Shown here one piece after another: positions 37,495 to 47,133 of a DNA stretch of 64,000 nt (positions are counted from its first letter, which is position 1; each line of letters opens with the position of its first letter). The stretch comes from CAXXFQ01 sp963674475 (GTDB lineage Bacteria; Planctomycetota; Planctomycetia; Pirellulales; Thermoguttaceae), in assembly GCA_963674475.2 (NCBI GenBank), contig CAXXFQ010000009.1, positions 124,001-188,000 on the forward strand. Direction: 5' to 3'. The notes under the pieces are model-generated. The model saw only the letters and a list, made by a program, of their open reading frames with translations. It was not told where the DNA came from and did no database searches. The translations under genes were made by a program, and so were the position numbers.

Positions 37495-39771
37495 TTAGAC
37501 GAGCCCCCAGTGTTTCCTCAAAAACCACTCGACACTCAACAAACCGACCACGAGCGAGAAGAACCACCACCGGTCCCAATAGGTTTTTCGCGACTCGATC
37601 GTCTCGGTAAACGTCTCGGCCCGCTCGGCCAGCTCGCCCCACAACGGAGCCAGCTGTTCCGGCACCACCGGGCGTCCTCCGGCCAGCTCGGCCCAGTTCT
37701 CCATCCCCGCCAGATCGGCCACCGGATGGTCCAGTTCCAGGTCCTCGGTAAAGACCAAAAACCGCGTTTGCGCCTCGCCCAACGACGTTTCCCCGTCAAA
37801 TGCCCGGACCCGGACCGTGTAATCGCCCGCCGCGCGGGTCTCGTCAAACTGGCCGACCGCCTGTTCGGCCGTCAGTGGGGTTGCTTCACCGCCGGGCAAC
37901 TTGCGTTTGAGTCGAACCGGTTTCGCGTCTCCCGCGGGCCCGGCGACCTCCACTTCGAAACGGGCACCCGAAACCGGATCGCCGGTCGCCGTCCGTGCGC
38001 CGGCCGAAATCGATAGGGCCTGTCCGGGTCGAAGTCGCCGATCGGAGAGCCGGACCCAGACGTTTCCTTCGCCGAGCATATCTTTCTTGGCCAGCCAGAG
38101 GATCGCCTGTCGCCAGAACCGCTTGTGCGCCTCGTCGAACCCGCGCAGGACCCAACGCCAGGTCGTGTCCCCGGCAAACGCGATCACCCGCCCGGCACCG
38201 TAATCCGTGGCAGCCAGGATCGGTTTGCCCGCTTTGGTTTCGGCCAAAACAACCGCGCCCGGTTTGGTCTGGTCGAACCGATTCGCCCCGGCCAGCGGCG
38301 GCAACCGTTTCCAGACGTCGAGGTTTTTGGCCGTCGTTTCGGCCAGTCGCAACAGGTAATGGGCCTTGCCCAACTCGGACGGTCGCATCGAGAGTGGACC
38401 CGGCAGATGGAGGTCTTCGCGAATCGGCTCGCCCGGCTTTTGTCGTTCAAGTCGGCTCATCTTGACCGGCGCCACGTCGGCCAGCGGGGTCTGGGCATAG
38501 CCGCCGGGGCCGAAGGCATGAAACCCGCCCAACATCAACAGTCCGGCCCCGTTTTGCACCGCTTTGGAAAGCGCCGTCAGCTCGTCCGGGGTGAACGCCT
38601 CGGAATCGACGTCGCCGAGAATAAAAACCTGGTACTTCTCCGCATCGAACCGATCGATCAACGCGCCGGGCCGCGCACCGGGCGCGAGGCTCAGGTAATC
38701 GACCTCGATCTCCTGCGACGCGTCGAGCGAGCGACGTAGGAATTTCGTCTCGCGTCGCGGCGGAAAACGTTCCAAATAGAGGACCCGCAGCCCCCCGGCC
38801 AAGACGCGAATAAAACTGCTCTTGCGGTTGTTCGTGGTTATCAGTTCGCCCGGCTGCGGCGGGATCTCGAGGGTCACTTTGTACTGGCCCGGCGTGGTCG
38901 GGACGTAATCCATTCGGACCGGCAGCGTCTGATTGTTCTTTTCCGCTCGAACCAGTGTCCCGGCGACCGGCGTCATGGTTTCGGGGACCGTTTCGAAAAG
39001 CAGCTTGACCGGAACGTCCCGTCCGAGAAAGCCGTCGAGCCGAACCTGGCCTTCGACCGGGAGTCGGTTGTTCAAGAAGATCGTCTGGGGAATCAGCAGT
39101 TGTTCGACGGCCGCGTCCTTGGCTTCACTCAGACCGCGGGCCTGACCGAAGGCGACCGTATAGAGCGGGATGCCGAGTCGTTTCATGTGTCGGGCCGGGT
39201 TCTGCGGCGCGGTATCTTTCGGGGCGTAAGCCCTTTGGGCCCCGTCGCTAAAAAGGACCACGCCCAAAAGCCGCTTGCCCGCCTCCTGACGCAACACGCC
39301 CTCCAGCGCGGCGCCGATCGCCGTCTCGTTCCCCTCGGGCTTCTCGGGAAGGGTGATTTGCCCCGCTTTCATTTCGGACGGGTTCAGGTCGAAATCGAAC
39401 GTAAAGGGGACCACCTCGATCTTCTCGGCCAGCGCGGCCAATTGGTCGGTCGAATCGGCCAGCGTATCGCGCATCGACTCGTAACGGGTCTTTCGTCCAC
39501 CCGAGGCGTCGGGGACCGACATGCTTCGCGAATCGTCGGCCAGAACGACCAGGGTGGCCGCCTGCGGATTGATCTCCCGTCGAACCAGTGTCGGTCGCAG
39601 CATGGCCAAGAGGAGCAAAAAGATTACCACGGCCCGAAGCCAGATCAACGTTGCCCGACGTCGACCGGTCGCTCCGGGCGGGATCGCGTAGAGAATCGCC
39701 GCCAGCGCGATCGTCACCACCGCCACCAGAAGGTAGCTGTCGCCGATCGGGTAAAAGGTCAGTCGATCCAT
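37495..39771 (-). CDS. VWA-domain membrane protein of the MoxR operon
   Basis: This 758-residue protein has two N-terminal membrane helices, a von Willebrand A domain with an intact metal-binding motif DDSRSMS, a glutamine amidotransferase-like domain near residues 350-560, and a final membrane helix (WWFFSLVVGLLSVEWFLRK). It is last in the operon MoxR-DUF58-BatA-VWA. Such operons are thought to form a MoxR-assisted chaperone complex at the membrane; the exact role is unknown. Confidence 0.85.
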   Translation of the reverse strand: MDRLTFYPIGDSYLLVAVVTIALAAILYAIPPGATGRRRATLIWLRAVVIFLLLLAMLRPTLVRREINPQAATLVVLADDSRSMSVPDASGGRKTRYESMRDTLADSTDQLAALAEKIEVVPFTFDFDLNPSEMKAGQITLPEKPEGNETAIGAALEGVLRQEAGKRLLGVVLFSDGAQRAYAPKDTAPQNPARHMKRLGIPLYTVAFGQARGLSEAKDAAVEQLLIPQTIFLNNRLPVEGQVRLDGFLGRDVPVKLLFETVPETMTPVAGTLVRAEKNNQTLPVRMDYVPTTPGQYKVTLEIPPQPGELITTNNRKSSFIRVLAGGLRVLYLERFPPRRETKFLRRSLDASQEIEVDYLSLAPGARPGALIDRFDAEKYQVFILGDVDSEAFTPDELTALSKAVQNGAGLLMLGGFHAFGPGGYAQTPLADVAPVKMSRLERQKPGEPIREDLHLPGPLSMRPSELGKAHYLLRLAETTAKNLDVWKRLPPLAGANRFDQTKPGAVVLAETKAGKPILAATDYGAGRVIAFAGDTTWRWVLRGFDEAHKRFWRQAILWLAKKDMLGEGNVWVRLSDRRLRPGQALSISAGARTATGDPVSGARFEVEVAGPAGDAKPVRLKRKLPGGEATPLTAEQAVGQFDETRAAGDYTVRVRAFDGETSLGEAQTRFLVFTEDLELDHPVADLAGMENWAELAGGRPVVPEQLAPLWGELAERAETFTETIESRKTYWDRWWFFSLVVGLLSVEWFLRKHWGLV

Positions 39772-39853
39772 CGTCGTCGTTTTTTCACAAAAGGTTCGGC
39801 AGGCAGTTGAAGGGGAACATTAAAACAGCTCGGCCTGTCAATAAAAATCAACA

Positions 39854-41992
39854 TTACGCTCGATAAAACCGGTTGGCCAAAAACTGCTCCGCGCTCAACA
39901 GCAGCGCGACCAGTAAAACGGCAAAGGGAAACAGCTCTCGCCCGACCCGGCCGAGGTGAACGTCTCGTTCGATTTCCTCTCGAGTCCGGGCCGTCCGAAA
40001 GTCGAGCGGTTCGAGTCGCTCGGCCAGTTGTTCCGCATTTAACTTTTGCAGGTCGGTCTGGCGCGGCGCCAGGTTGACGCTGAACCCGAGTTCGACCCGG
40101 TTCGCCTTCCCGCCGCCCTCGACCCGATAGGTGCCCGGCTGGTCGGTCGAGCTGATCAACAGGTCCGCCTCGCGCGGGTCGGCCGAGATCGGAACCCGGC
40201 TCCCTTCCGGCGTGGTCAGGACATACGACCGGGGACGCTCGTCCCGATCGACTCGCAACACGGCCGTCTGCCCGGCGTCGTAGTTGAACCGCCCCTCGGC
40301 CGCCCCCACCAGGTATCGGGCCGATTGGTTCATCAAAATCAAAAACGGCCACGGGTCAGTCACCGGCATCAGGTTCCACGGTCGCCGGTCGGGCCGATCC
40401 GAGACCGGGCTGGTCATCGTCAAGACGCGTCCGTCGCCGACGGTCCGTTCGAGCAACAACGGCCGTCCGTCGCTAAGCGGAACGATACTCCGAACCCCTG
40501 CGGCCGTCGACCCCAGTTCCCAGTATCGAAACAGCTCCAGCGCCGACCAGGGAGTTTCCGAAATCGCCCGGAACGGGGCCAGTACCGGGTGTTCCAGGAC
40601 CACCGGGGCCGGGTGCAACGGCACGTCTCCCGCGCGGGCCTGTCGGACCAGCGGGCCGGGCAGCAGTTTTTGGGCCTCTTTTTCATTGAACGAATCGATC
40701 GGTCGCGCGTTGCGTCCCAGAAAGATCCCCAACCCACCGCCGTCATCGACGTACCCGCGCAACGTCTGCCAGACTTTTTTCGACAACGGGGTCGGGTCGA
40801 TCAGACAGATGGCCGCGTACGTTTTCAGCGCGTCCACCTCGCGCCGAGCCAACTCGCCGGGGGTGATCGTCGTGCACTCAAACGGACTCTGCCCGGTTCG
40901 TCGCCAGGCGGTCGGCGCGAGCATCTCCTTGAGGTAATCGGCATAAGTGTGGGCCGTCTTCGGTGCGACCAGCAAAATCGGCCACGGCGGTCGTGTCCTG
41001 AGCGTGAAATAACGCAGATTGTCCGCTTCCAACGCGTCGCGGGCAGCCAGCCGGACCATCCCGTCGACGATTCCGTCGGGCAGCCCGCCGAAGCGAAACG
41101 CCAGTTCGGCCGAGCCGTCCCGGTCGACCTCGATCTCCTGTTGGCCCCGTTTGTCCCAGCCCCCTTTGCCGTCGGCCAGCAACAGTTCGACGGTCCGTCG
41201 CCCGGCCGGGCCTTGCCGAACCAACTCGGTCCGGACGGTCGCCTGGGCCGATTCCGACAAGACCTGAGCGCCCAGTTCCAGCGCGCCGAGCCCGAAATTC
41301 TCGACCCGCTTCGCGCCGACATCGATCAGGAAGAGTTGGACTTCCGGTTGCCCTTCGGCACTGGGCAAGAACGACTCGATCGCCTCGCGCGGCCAGGCGT
41401 CCTGGGCCAGATCGGTGAAGACGTAAATCTCCTTCCGCGTCAGGTCGCTTTCGGCCGTCAACCGGTACGCCTCGGCCACCGACTCGGCCACCGGCTGCGA
41501 CGGCGGGACGATCGCCAGCCGTTCGATCCGCGTCTGGGCCGCGCTCCGGTCGACCTGAAACGCGCCGGGACCGGGCTGGGTATCGAGCACGCCGATTTGA
41601 CTTTCCTTGGGCAGCTGAGTCAAAAGCCACAGGGCCATCTCGCGTGCCTTTTCCAGCCGCGTTTGATTTTCGGTCCGATATTCCATCCGGGCCGCCGTAT
41701 CGAAGACCATGATCGCCGCCACCGGCGCCTCTTGCGAGCCCCACGAACCGGCGAACTGGATACTCGGCCTCGCCAGGGCGAACGCCAGCAAGGCGATGAT
41801 CGCCGCACGGGCCGCCATCAGCAGCAGATGTTGCCAGCGCAACCGGCGGGTGGTCGCGTCGTGACGTTGTCGCACCAGTCGCAGCGCAGGGAACTCCATC
41901 CGAACCGGGCGGCGTCGCATGACCAGATGCAACACCACCGGAATCACGATCAGCGCGGCTCCGGCCAGCAGTAATGGATTGACAAACGTCAT
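39854..41992 (-). CDS. BatA-like membrane protein with degenerate VWA domain
   Basis: This 712-residue protein starts with the BatA N-terminal domain (FVNPLLLAGAALIVIPVVLHL and the RRRPVRMEFPALR segment), two membrane helices, a VWA-like domain and an amidotransferase-like domain, ending with one more helix. The metal site reads FDTAARMEY in place of DxSxS, so metal binding is probably lost. It lies between the DUF58 gene and the VWA gene. A 467-base gap with repeats separates it from the DUF58 gene. Confidence 0.85.
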   Translation of the reverse strand: MTFVNPLLLAGAALIVIPVVLHLVMRRRPVRMEFPALRLVRQRHDATTRRLRWQHLLLMAARAAIIALLAFALARPSIQFAGSWGSQEAPVAAIMVFDTAARMEYRTENQTRLEKAREMALWLLTQLPKESQIGVLDTQPGPGAFQVDRSAAQTRIERLAIVPPSQPVAESVAEAYRLTAESDLTRKEIYVFTDLAQDAWPREAIESFLPSAEGQPEVQLFLIDVGAKRVENFGLGALELGAQVLSESAQATVRTELVRQGPAGRRTVELLLADGKGGWDKRGQQEIEVDRDGSAELAFRFGGLPDGIVDGMVRLAARDALEADNLRYFTLRTRPPWPILLVAPKTAHTYADYLKEMLAPTAWRRTGQSPFECTTITPGELARREVDALKTYAAICLIDPTPLSKKVWQTLRGYVDDGGGLGIFLGRNARPIDSFNEKEAQKLLPGPLVRQARAGDVPLHPAPVVLEHPVLAPFRAISETPWSALELFRYWELGSTAAGVRSIVPLSDGRPLLLERTVGDGRVLTMTSPVSDRPDRRPWNLMPVTDPWPFLILMNQSARYLVGAAEGRFNYDAGQTAVLRVDRDERPRSYVLTTPEGSRVPISADPREADLLISSTDQPGTYRVEGGGKANRVELGFSVNLAPRQTDLQKLNAEQLAERLEPLDFRTARTREEIERDVHLGRVGRELFPFAVLLVALLLSAEQFLANRFYRA

Positions 41993-42036
41993 GGTGAATA
42001 ATGGAAAAGGGAAACGGAAATCAATATAATGGTTTG

Positions 42037-42285
42037 GTACTAGTGACCAACGGGAACGGGTTTATACGTTGGTGCGGCAGCACCGGTCCGGCTGCGGCTC
42101 CTAGCCGCCGGGAGCGGGTTTACACGGCGGCGTGGTAACGCCGGTCCGGCCGCCGGGAACGCGTCATAAAATTGCCCCGCCGAGGAACCCTCCACTGGAC
42201 CATCCCGATAAAGGTTATCCTATTCAAAACGTACTAGTGACCAACGGGAGCGGGTTTAGTCTTTGGCGTGGCAACGCCGGTGTAA
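42037..42285 (+). repeat. S repeats 1-3 (GC-rich hairpin family)
   Basis: Units near 42037-42098, 42104-42163 and 42230-42285 share GGGARCGGGTTTA followed by a hairpin of the form GGCGTGGTAACGCC: at 42071-42084, 42129-42142 and 42265-42278. The first and third begin with TACTAGTGACCAACGGGA. Loop and stem changes are compensated (GGTGC/GCACC versus GGCGT/ACGCC), as expected if the RNA or folded DNA is selected. Confidence 0.85.
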
Positions 42286-42287
42286 AA

Positions 42288-42403
42288 GGAGCGACGGCTT
42301 TGCTGTCGCCTGTATTTTTTAATTAGGGGAAACATTTTGAAAATGGTTTCCCCTAAGACCCCTTCAAAAACTTTTTGGACCGGGATTGCTTTGCAATCCC
42401 TCT
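42288..42403 (-). repeat. R repeat, copy D
   Basis: On the minus strand hairpin 1 is perfect (42382-42400). The AAAAAGTTTTT palindrome and hairpin 2 (GGGGAAACC/GGTTTCCCC) follow, then hairpin 3 with one mismatch. Its hairpin-1 end lies 57 bases from the DUF58 stop codon, separated by a pyrimidine-rich tract. Confidence 0.9.
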
Positions 42404-42459
42404 GGTTTTGTCGCTTTTTTCTTCTTTCTTCTTTTTTTGTTCTTCTGTTCTTCTGCTTT

Positions 42460-43356
42460 TTATGCTCTTACCGACCTGGTCACCAAATACTCTGTCAACG
42501 CCTTATCAAACTGCATACTCGTATCCAACGGCACATAATCCACCCCCGCCTGAAAACACTCCTTCCGATACGTCTCCCGAAACGACTCCAACTCGTCCAA
42601 ATAATCTCGCCGAAACGCCGACGCGTCCAACGTCAAATTCTGACCGCTCTCGGGCTCCTCCAGCTCCACCATCCCGTCAAACGGAAAACGGGTCTCCGCC
42701 TCGTCGAGGATGTGGAACAAAATAACGTCGTGACCACCGTGGCGCAACTGGTGCAACGACTTCATGACCGGCTCGGGATCGACCAGCAGGTCGGAAAAGA
42801 TCATCACCAGACTCGCGTGCCGAAGCATGGCCGCCAACTGCGTCAGGCTGTGCGCTAGGTCGGTCTCCCCCTCCGGCTTCAAGTTGGCCAGATGGCTCAA
42901 TATGTTTCCCAAATGCGACCGCTTTGTCTTCGGTGCCAGACTGCTTCGGATCTTCTGATCGAACGTGATCAACCCGACCGGGTCCTGCTGGTGGATCATC
43001 AAGTAGGCCAACGCCGCGGCCAAACAGATGGCGTAGTCGAACTTCGTCAGCTCCTGCCGATAGGTGTACCCCATCGACCGGCTCAAGTCCATCACCAAAT
43101 AGCCGGTGATGTTCGTCTCAGCCTCGAATTTTTTGATGTAATACTTGTCCGTCTTCGCGTAAACGAGCCAGTCGATATCTTTCGGGTCGTCACCGGCCGT
43201 GTACTTGCGGTGCTCGCTGAACTCGACCGAAAACCCATGAAACGGACTGGCGTGCAACCCGTGCAGGAACCCTTTGACGATGAACTGCGCGCGGAGGTCG
43301 AGCCGGGCGATCTGCTGTATCACTTCAGGCTTCAGATATTTTTCGACACTCGACAT
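42460..43356 (-). CDS. DUF58 protein with VWA-like fold
   Basis: This 298-residue protein has the DUF58 signature (FSEHRKYTAGDDPKDIDW, then YxxxFEAETN) and an intact metal-site motif MDLSRSMGY. DUF58 proteins accompany MoxR ATPases. The ATG at 43356 starts MSSVEKYLKPEV, the family N-terminus; a start 12 codons upstream is less likely. The MoxR gene ends 58 bases upstream, so they are co-transcribed. Confidence 0.9.
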   Translation of the reverse strand: MSSVEKYLKPEVIQQIARLDLRAQFIVKGFLHGLHASPFHGFSVEFSEHRKYTAGDDPKDIDWLVYAKTDKYYIKKFEAETNITGYLVMDLSRSMGYTYRQELTKFDYAICLAAALAYLMIHQQDPVGLITFDQKIRSSLAPKTKRSHLGNILSHLANLKPEGETDLAHSLTQLAAMLRHASLVMIFSDLLVDPEPVMKSLHQLRHGGHDVILFHILDEAETRFPFDGMVELEEPESGQNLTLDASAFRRDYLDELESFRETYRKECFQAGVDYVPLDTSMQFDKALTEYLVTRSVRA

Positions 43357-43414
43357 GACAAATTTCCGTAGGCAGGAGCCGCGACGCTTCAAGAGGGTAA
43401 GACGGTCTCGTTCC

Positions 43415-44446
43415 CTATTTCAATTCGGCCTTTTGGTACTTCGGGATCTCAGGGGTCGGGATCTCACGCAACAGCCGCTCGATAATGTCCTCGGTCGTCA
43501 TCCCTTCGGCCTGGGCCTGGAAGTTGGCGCTCAAACGGTGTCGCAAGACGGGGACCGCCACCTTTTGGATATCCTCGATCGCGACCGAAAACCGGCCGTC
43601 CATCGCGGCGATCGCCTTGCCGCCCTGGATCAAGAATTGCCCGGCTCTGGGACCGGCGCCCCAGTCGATCAGCTGCTGAATGAACTCGGGCGACGACGGT
43701 TCTTTCGGTCGGGTCGCCCGGACCAAGCGAGCCGCGTACTGGACGATATATTGACTCACGGCGACCGACGTGACCAGCTTCTGCATGTTCAGAATCGCCC
43801 GGCCGGAGAGGACCTTTTGGACCTCGACCTTTTCCTGTCGGGTCGTAGCGGCCAAAATCCGTTCTTCCTCGTCAAGCGACGGGTAATCGACCTTGATGTT
43901 GAACATGAACCGGTCCAACTGGGCCTCGGGCAACGGGTAGGTCCCTTCCTGCTCGATCGGGTTTTGGGTCGCGATCGTAAAAAAAGGATTGGGCAGCCGA
44001 TAGGTTGTCTGGCCGACAGTCACCTCGCGCTCCTGCATCGCCTGCAACAGGGCGGCCTGGGTTTTCGGCGGCGTTCGGTTGATTTCGTCGGCCAAGAGGA
44101 TGTTGGTGAAGATCGGCCCTTCGACGAATCGGAAGTTCCGTCGGCCCGATTCCTCTTCCTCCAGGACGTTGGTCCCCGTGATGTCCGACGGCATCAGGTC
44201 GGGCGTGAACTGGATCCGCTTGAAATGCATATCCAAGATCTTTGCCAACGTGCTGACGATCAACGTCTTCGCCAGTCCGGGCACGCCAACCAAAAGACAA
44301 TGGCCGCGCGTAAAGATAGCGGCGAAGATCTGCTCGATCACGTCGTCTTGACCGACGATCACTTTTTGCAACTCATCCTGCATCCGCTGTCGGTAGACGC
44401 GGAACTCTTGCAGGACGTCTCCGAGACTTCGTGGTTTGCTGGCCAA
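43415..44446 (-). CDS. MoxR-family AAA+ ATPase
   Basis: This 343-residue ATPase has Walker A GVPGLAKT (54-61), Walker B LLADEIN with D120-E121, sensor 1 ATQNPIEQEGTYPLPEAQ and the C-terminal lid. MoxR proteins act as chaperone-like remodelers that mature or gate VWA-domain partners, here the three downstream genes. It heads the operon and is divergent from the DUF4159 gene, sharing a 205-base promoter region. Confidence 0.96.
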   Translation of the reverse strand: MASKPRSLGDVLQEFRVYRQRMQDELQKVIVGQDDVIEQIFAAIFTRGHCLLVGVPGLAKTLIVSTLAKILDMHFKRIQFTPDLMPSDITGTNVLEEEESGRRNFRFVEGPIFTNILLADEINRTPPKTQAALLQAMQEREVTVGQTTYRLPNPFFTIATQNPIEQEGTYPLPEAQLDRFMFNIKVDYPSLDEEERILAATTRQEKVEVQKVLSGRAILNMQKLVTSVAVSQYIVQYAARLVRATRPKEPSSPEFIQQLIDWGAGPRAGQFLIQGGKAIAAMDGRFSVAIEDIQKVAVPVLRHRLSANFQAQAEGMTTEDIIERLLREIPTPEIPKYQKAELK

Positions 44447-44651
44447 GATCGTTCCTTTAATTCAAACCGTAAGCGCAAAGAACGAAACGTTCTTCCCGCG
44501 AATCTTTTGTCATTTTTCGCTGCTTGGGTCGGTTCTTCGACGGTACGAAAAACGTATAATAAGGTACCTTCCGGAAACGGACGGTTTTTTGGTTTACTGA
44601 GGACTGCTGCATTGCCAATATCAATAATAACCGCTTAATTGTACGCCACTT

Positions 44652-47063
44652 ATGCTCCAAAACGTCGGCCCATTTCGAAGATCGTTCCAGGCTGCCCTGT
44701 CGTTCGGCCTGTCGCTCTTAATGATTGTAGTGATTGAGTCAACTCTCCGGGCCGACATTGAGGCCGAGGCGGTCCAAAAGGCGATCGAGCGCGGGGTCGC
44801 CCATCTGAAACAACGTCAACTTCCCAGTGGCACCTGGGCCGAATTCAACCGGACCCAACGCGGGGGGATGACCGCTTTATGCACTTTGGCCCTTTTGGAG
44901 TGCGGCGTCAAGCCGGAGACCCCCCAGGTCGAAGCGGCCCTGAAGTGGCTTCGGACCAATAAACTGGAGACCACCTACGCGGTCGCCCTGGAGACGATGG
45001 TCTTTTGCAAGGCCAGTCCGAAACGGGACGCGATGTTGATCCAGCGGAACGTCGACTGGTTGGAATCGAACCAGGTGCGCAAGGGGCCTTTTTCGGGCGG
45101 CTGGTCCTATCCGGCTCCGAGTTCATTGCTCGGACGTGGGGCGGATAATTCGAACTCCCAATTTGCCCTCTTGGCGCTCGACGCGGCCGAACGGGTCGGG
45201 GCGAAGGTCCGGCCGGCCACCTGGCGTCTGGCGGGCGAGTACTGGACTCGCGGCCAAAACCCGGACGGCTCGTGGGGCTATACCCTCGAGAGCCGGGGAA
45301 ACGGGACCGGCAGTATGACCTGCGCAGGCATAGCGTCAATGGTGATCGCCGGGGGCCAGATCGCCCGTTCCGATGTCCGGATCAAGGAAGAAAAAATCGT
45401 CTGTTGCGCCGGAGGAGCGACACCGGGAGCCGAACAGGCCGATCGGGGAATCGACTGGCTGGCGAAAAAGTTTTCCCTCTCGACCAACCCGGGGATGGCT
45501 GCCAGCCAGTGGCGACTCTATTACCTTTACGGCCTCGAACGGGTCGGGCGACTCACGGCCCGCCGTTTTATCGGCAAGCACGACTGGTACCGCGAGGGGG
45601 CCGATCGGTTGGTCCGTCAGGAGATTGCCGGGGCGAATTATTGGACCGGAAGGGGGCTTGAGCAAAACGATCTTTTGGCAACCAGCTTCGCACTGTTATT
45701 TCTTTCGAAAGGACGGCGCCCGGTCCTGATGAGCAAACTCGAGTACGGCCCGCCCGAGGCGTGGAACCCGCACCCGGCCGACGTGGCCAATCTGACCCGG
45801 TACGTCGAAGCCCAATGGGAACGTGACATGACCTGGCAGGTGGTCGATCTGGCCCGCGCGACGGTCGACGACCTGTTGCAATCGCCCGTCCTGTTCTTCG
45901 GCGGCCGAGGGAGCCCGTTACCTTCCGACGAAGCCGAGGCCCAACAGGTGGCCGAAAAACTCCGCGGGTATCTCGACCGGGGCGGATTCCTGTTTGCCGA
46001 CGCCCAGTGCGAAGGGGAAACGTTCGACCGGGGTTTTCGCGCCCTGATGGAACGAGTCTTTCCCGAGACGGAGTACACGCTGCGACTTTTGGAGCCGGAC
46101 CATTCGATCTGGTGGGCCGAAGAGCCAATCCCGCCCGACCTGGTGCGGCCGCTCTGGGGAGTCGACTTCGGTTGCCGGACCAGTGTCGTCTACGCGCCGC
46201 CGAATCCACCCGGGAACCCGCGTCCTTCGCTCTCCTGCCTTTGGGAACTTTCCCGCGCGGGCCGCGAGACGACCTATCCGGAATCGGTCCGACACAAGGT
46301 GGCCGCCGGTCTGTCGATCGGGATCAACGTCTTGGCCTACGCGACCAACCGGCAACTGAAACACAAGGACGAGATCCCCGCCGACCTGACGCCGGTCGCC
46401 GAGGAAGGAATCGACGGTCGGGGAGAGGTGGCAATCGCCACGCTCCGTCACCCGGGCGGCTGTTCGGTCGCACCGCGGGCGGTGGTCAACCTGTTGGAGA
46501 CGGCCTCGGAACAGCTCAACCTGCGGACCCGGCCCGAACGGATCATGGTCAACCTGACCGATCCGCGACTGTTCGACTTCCACCTGGTCTTCATGCACGG
46601 CCGGTCCCAGTTCCGACTGACCGAGAAGGAACGCAAGCAGCTGCGGACCTATCTCGAACGGGGCGGGATGCTCTTTGCCGACGCGATTTGCGCAAGCCCC
46701 ACGTTTGCCGAGGCGTTTCGACGCGAGCTGCAAGCGGTCTTCCCCGACCGGCCGTTGGAGCCGATCCCGACGACCGATCCGCTGTTGAGCTCGACCTACG
46801 GCGGCTTCGATGTGAGCCAGTTGACCCGTGTCGAACCGGCCCCTCGCCAAACCGCCGATGCCGGTCCCAGAAAACCGGTGCAAAAAAAGATGCCGACCCA
46901 GCTCGAAGGGATTCGGCTGGGCGACCGGTGGGCGGTGATTTTTTCGCCGTTTGACGTCAGCTGTGCGCTGGACCGGCACAGTGGCTTGGAATGCCGCGGC
47001 TACACCCGGGAAGACGCCGCCCGGTTGGCGTTGAATATCCTGTTGTATTCGCTGCAACAGTAG
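44652..47063 (+). CDS. Exported protein with prenyltransferase-like repeats and two DUF4159 domains
   Basis: This 803-residue protein has a signal peptide or anchor (about 14-34) and an alpha/alpha-barrel part of the prenyltransferase/squalene-oxidase repeat type (about 40-350, with ERGVAHLKQRQLPSGTW and GQNPDGSWGY). Two DUF4159-like domains follow: about 355-560 (KLEYGPPEAW, YLDRGGFLFADAQC) and 590-800 (TLRHPGG, YLERGGMLFADAIC). DUF4159 often occurs with MoxR operons; two copies in one chain is notable. Function unknown. Confidence 0.82.
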   Translation: MLQNVGPFRRSFQAALSFGLSLLMIVVIESTLRADIEAEAVQKAIERGVAHLKQRQLPSGTWAEFNRTQRGGMTALCTLALLECGVKPETPQVEAALKWLRTNKLETTYAVALETMVFCKASPKRDAMLIQRNVDWLESNQVRKGPFSGGWSYPAPSSLLGRGADNSNSQFALLALDAAERVGAKVRPATWRLAGEYWTRGQNPDGSWGYTLESRGNGTGSMTCAGIASMVIAGGQIARSDVRIKEEKIVCCAGGATPGAEQADRGIDWLAKKFSLSTNPGMAASQWRLYYLYGLERVGRLTARRFIGKHDWYREGADRLVRQEIAGANYWTGRGLEQNDLLATSFALLFLSKGRRPVLMSKLEYGPPEAWNPHPADVANLTRYVEAQWERDMTWQVVDLARATVDDLLQSPVLFFGGRGSPLPSDEAEAQQVAEKLRGYLDRGGFLFADAQCEGETFDRGFRALMERVFPETEYTLRLLEPDHSIWWAEEPIPPDLVRPLWGVDFGCRTSVVYAPPNPPGNPRPSLSCLWELSRAGRETTYPESVRHKVAAGLSIGINVLAYATNRQLKHKDEIPADLTPVAEEGIDGRGEVAIATLRHPGGCSVAPRAVVNLLETASEQLNLRTRPERIMVNLTDPRLFDFHLVFMHGRSQFRLTEKERKQLRTYLERGGMLFADAICASPTFAEAFRRELQAVFPDRPLEPIPTTDPLLSSTYGGFDVSQLTRVEPAPRQTADAGPRKPVQKKMPTQLEGIRLGDRWAVIFSPFDVSCALDRHSGLECRGYTREDAARLALNILLYSLQQ

Positions 47064-47076
47064 AAGAACCAAGAAG

Positions 47077-47114
47077 AGAAAAAAGGGGGGATGACGGAAT
47101 AATCCCTCTTTTCT
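47077..47114. terminator. Bidirectional terminator between converging genes
   Basis: AAAAAGGGGGGAT pairs, with one mismatch, with ATCCCTCTTTT across a short loop, flanked by A and T runs. It lies between the DUF4159 gene stop (47063) and the end of the gene at 47134. Confidence 0.75.
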
Positions 47115-47133
47115 TTTCGAGCTTCCCTTCTTG

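Larger units (their letters stand above)
41993..42459. other. Repeat island inside the MoxR operon
   Basis: This 467-base gap splits the operon between the DUF58 gene and the BatA-like gene. It contains three S units (42037-42285) and an R unit (42288-42403) with no gene. If the R hairpins terminate transcription, the two downstream genes may be expressed less than the MoxR and DUF58 genes. Confidence 0.7.

Noticed and set aside
40046..41974. A 642-codon open frame antisense to the BatA-like gene
   Set aside because: The translation is Arg/Gln/Pro-rich with no recognisable motif, while the opposite strand encodes a protein with clear BatA features.
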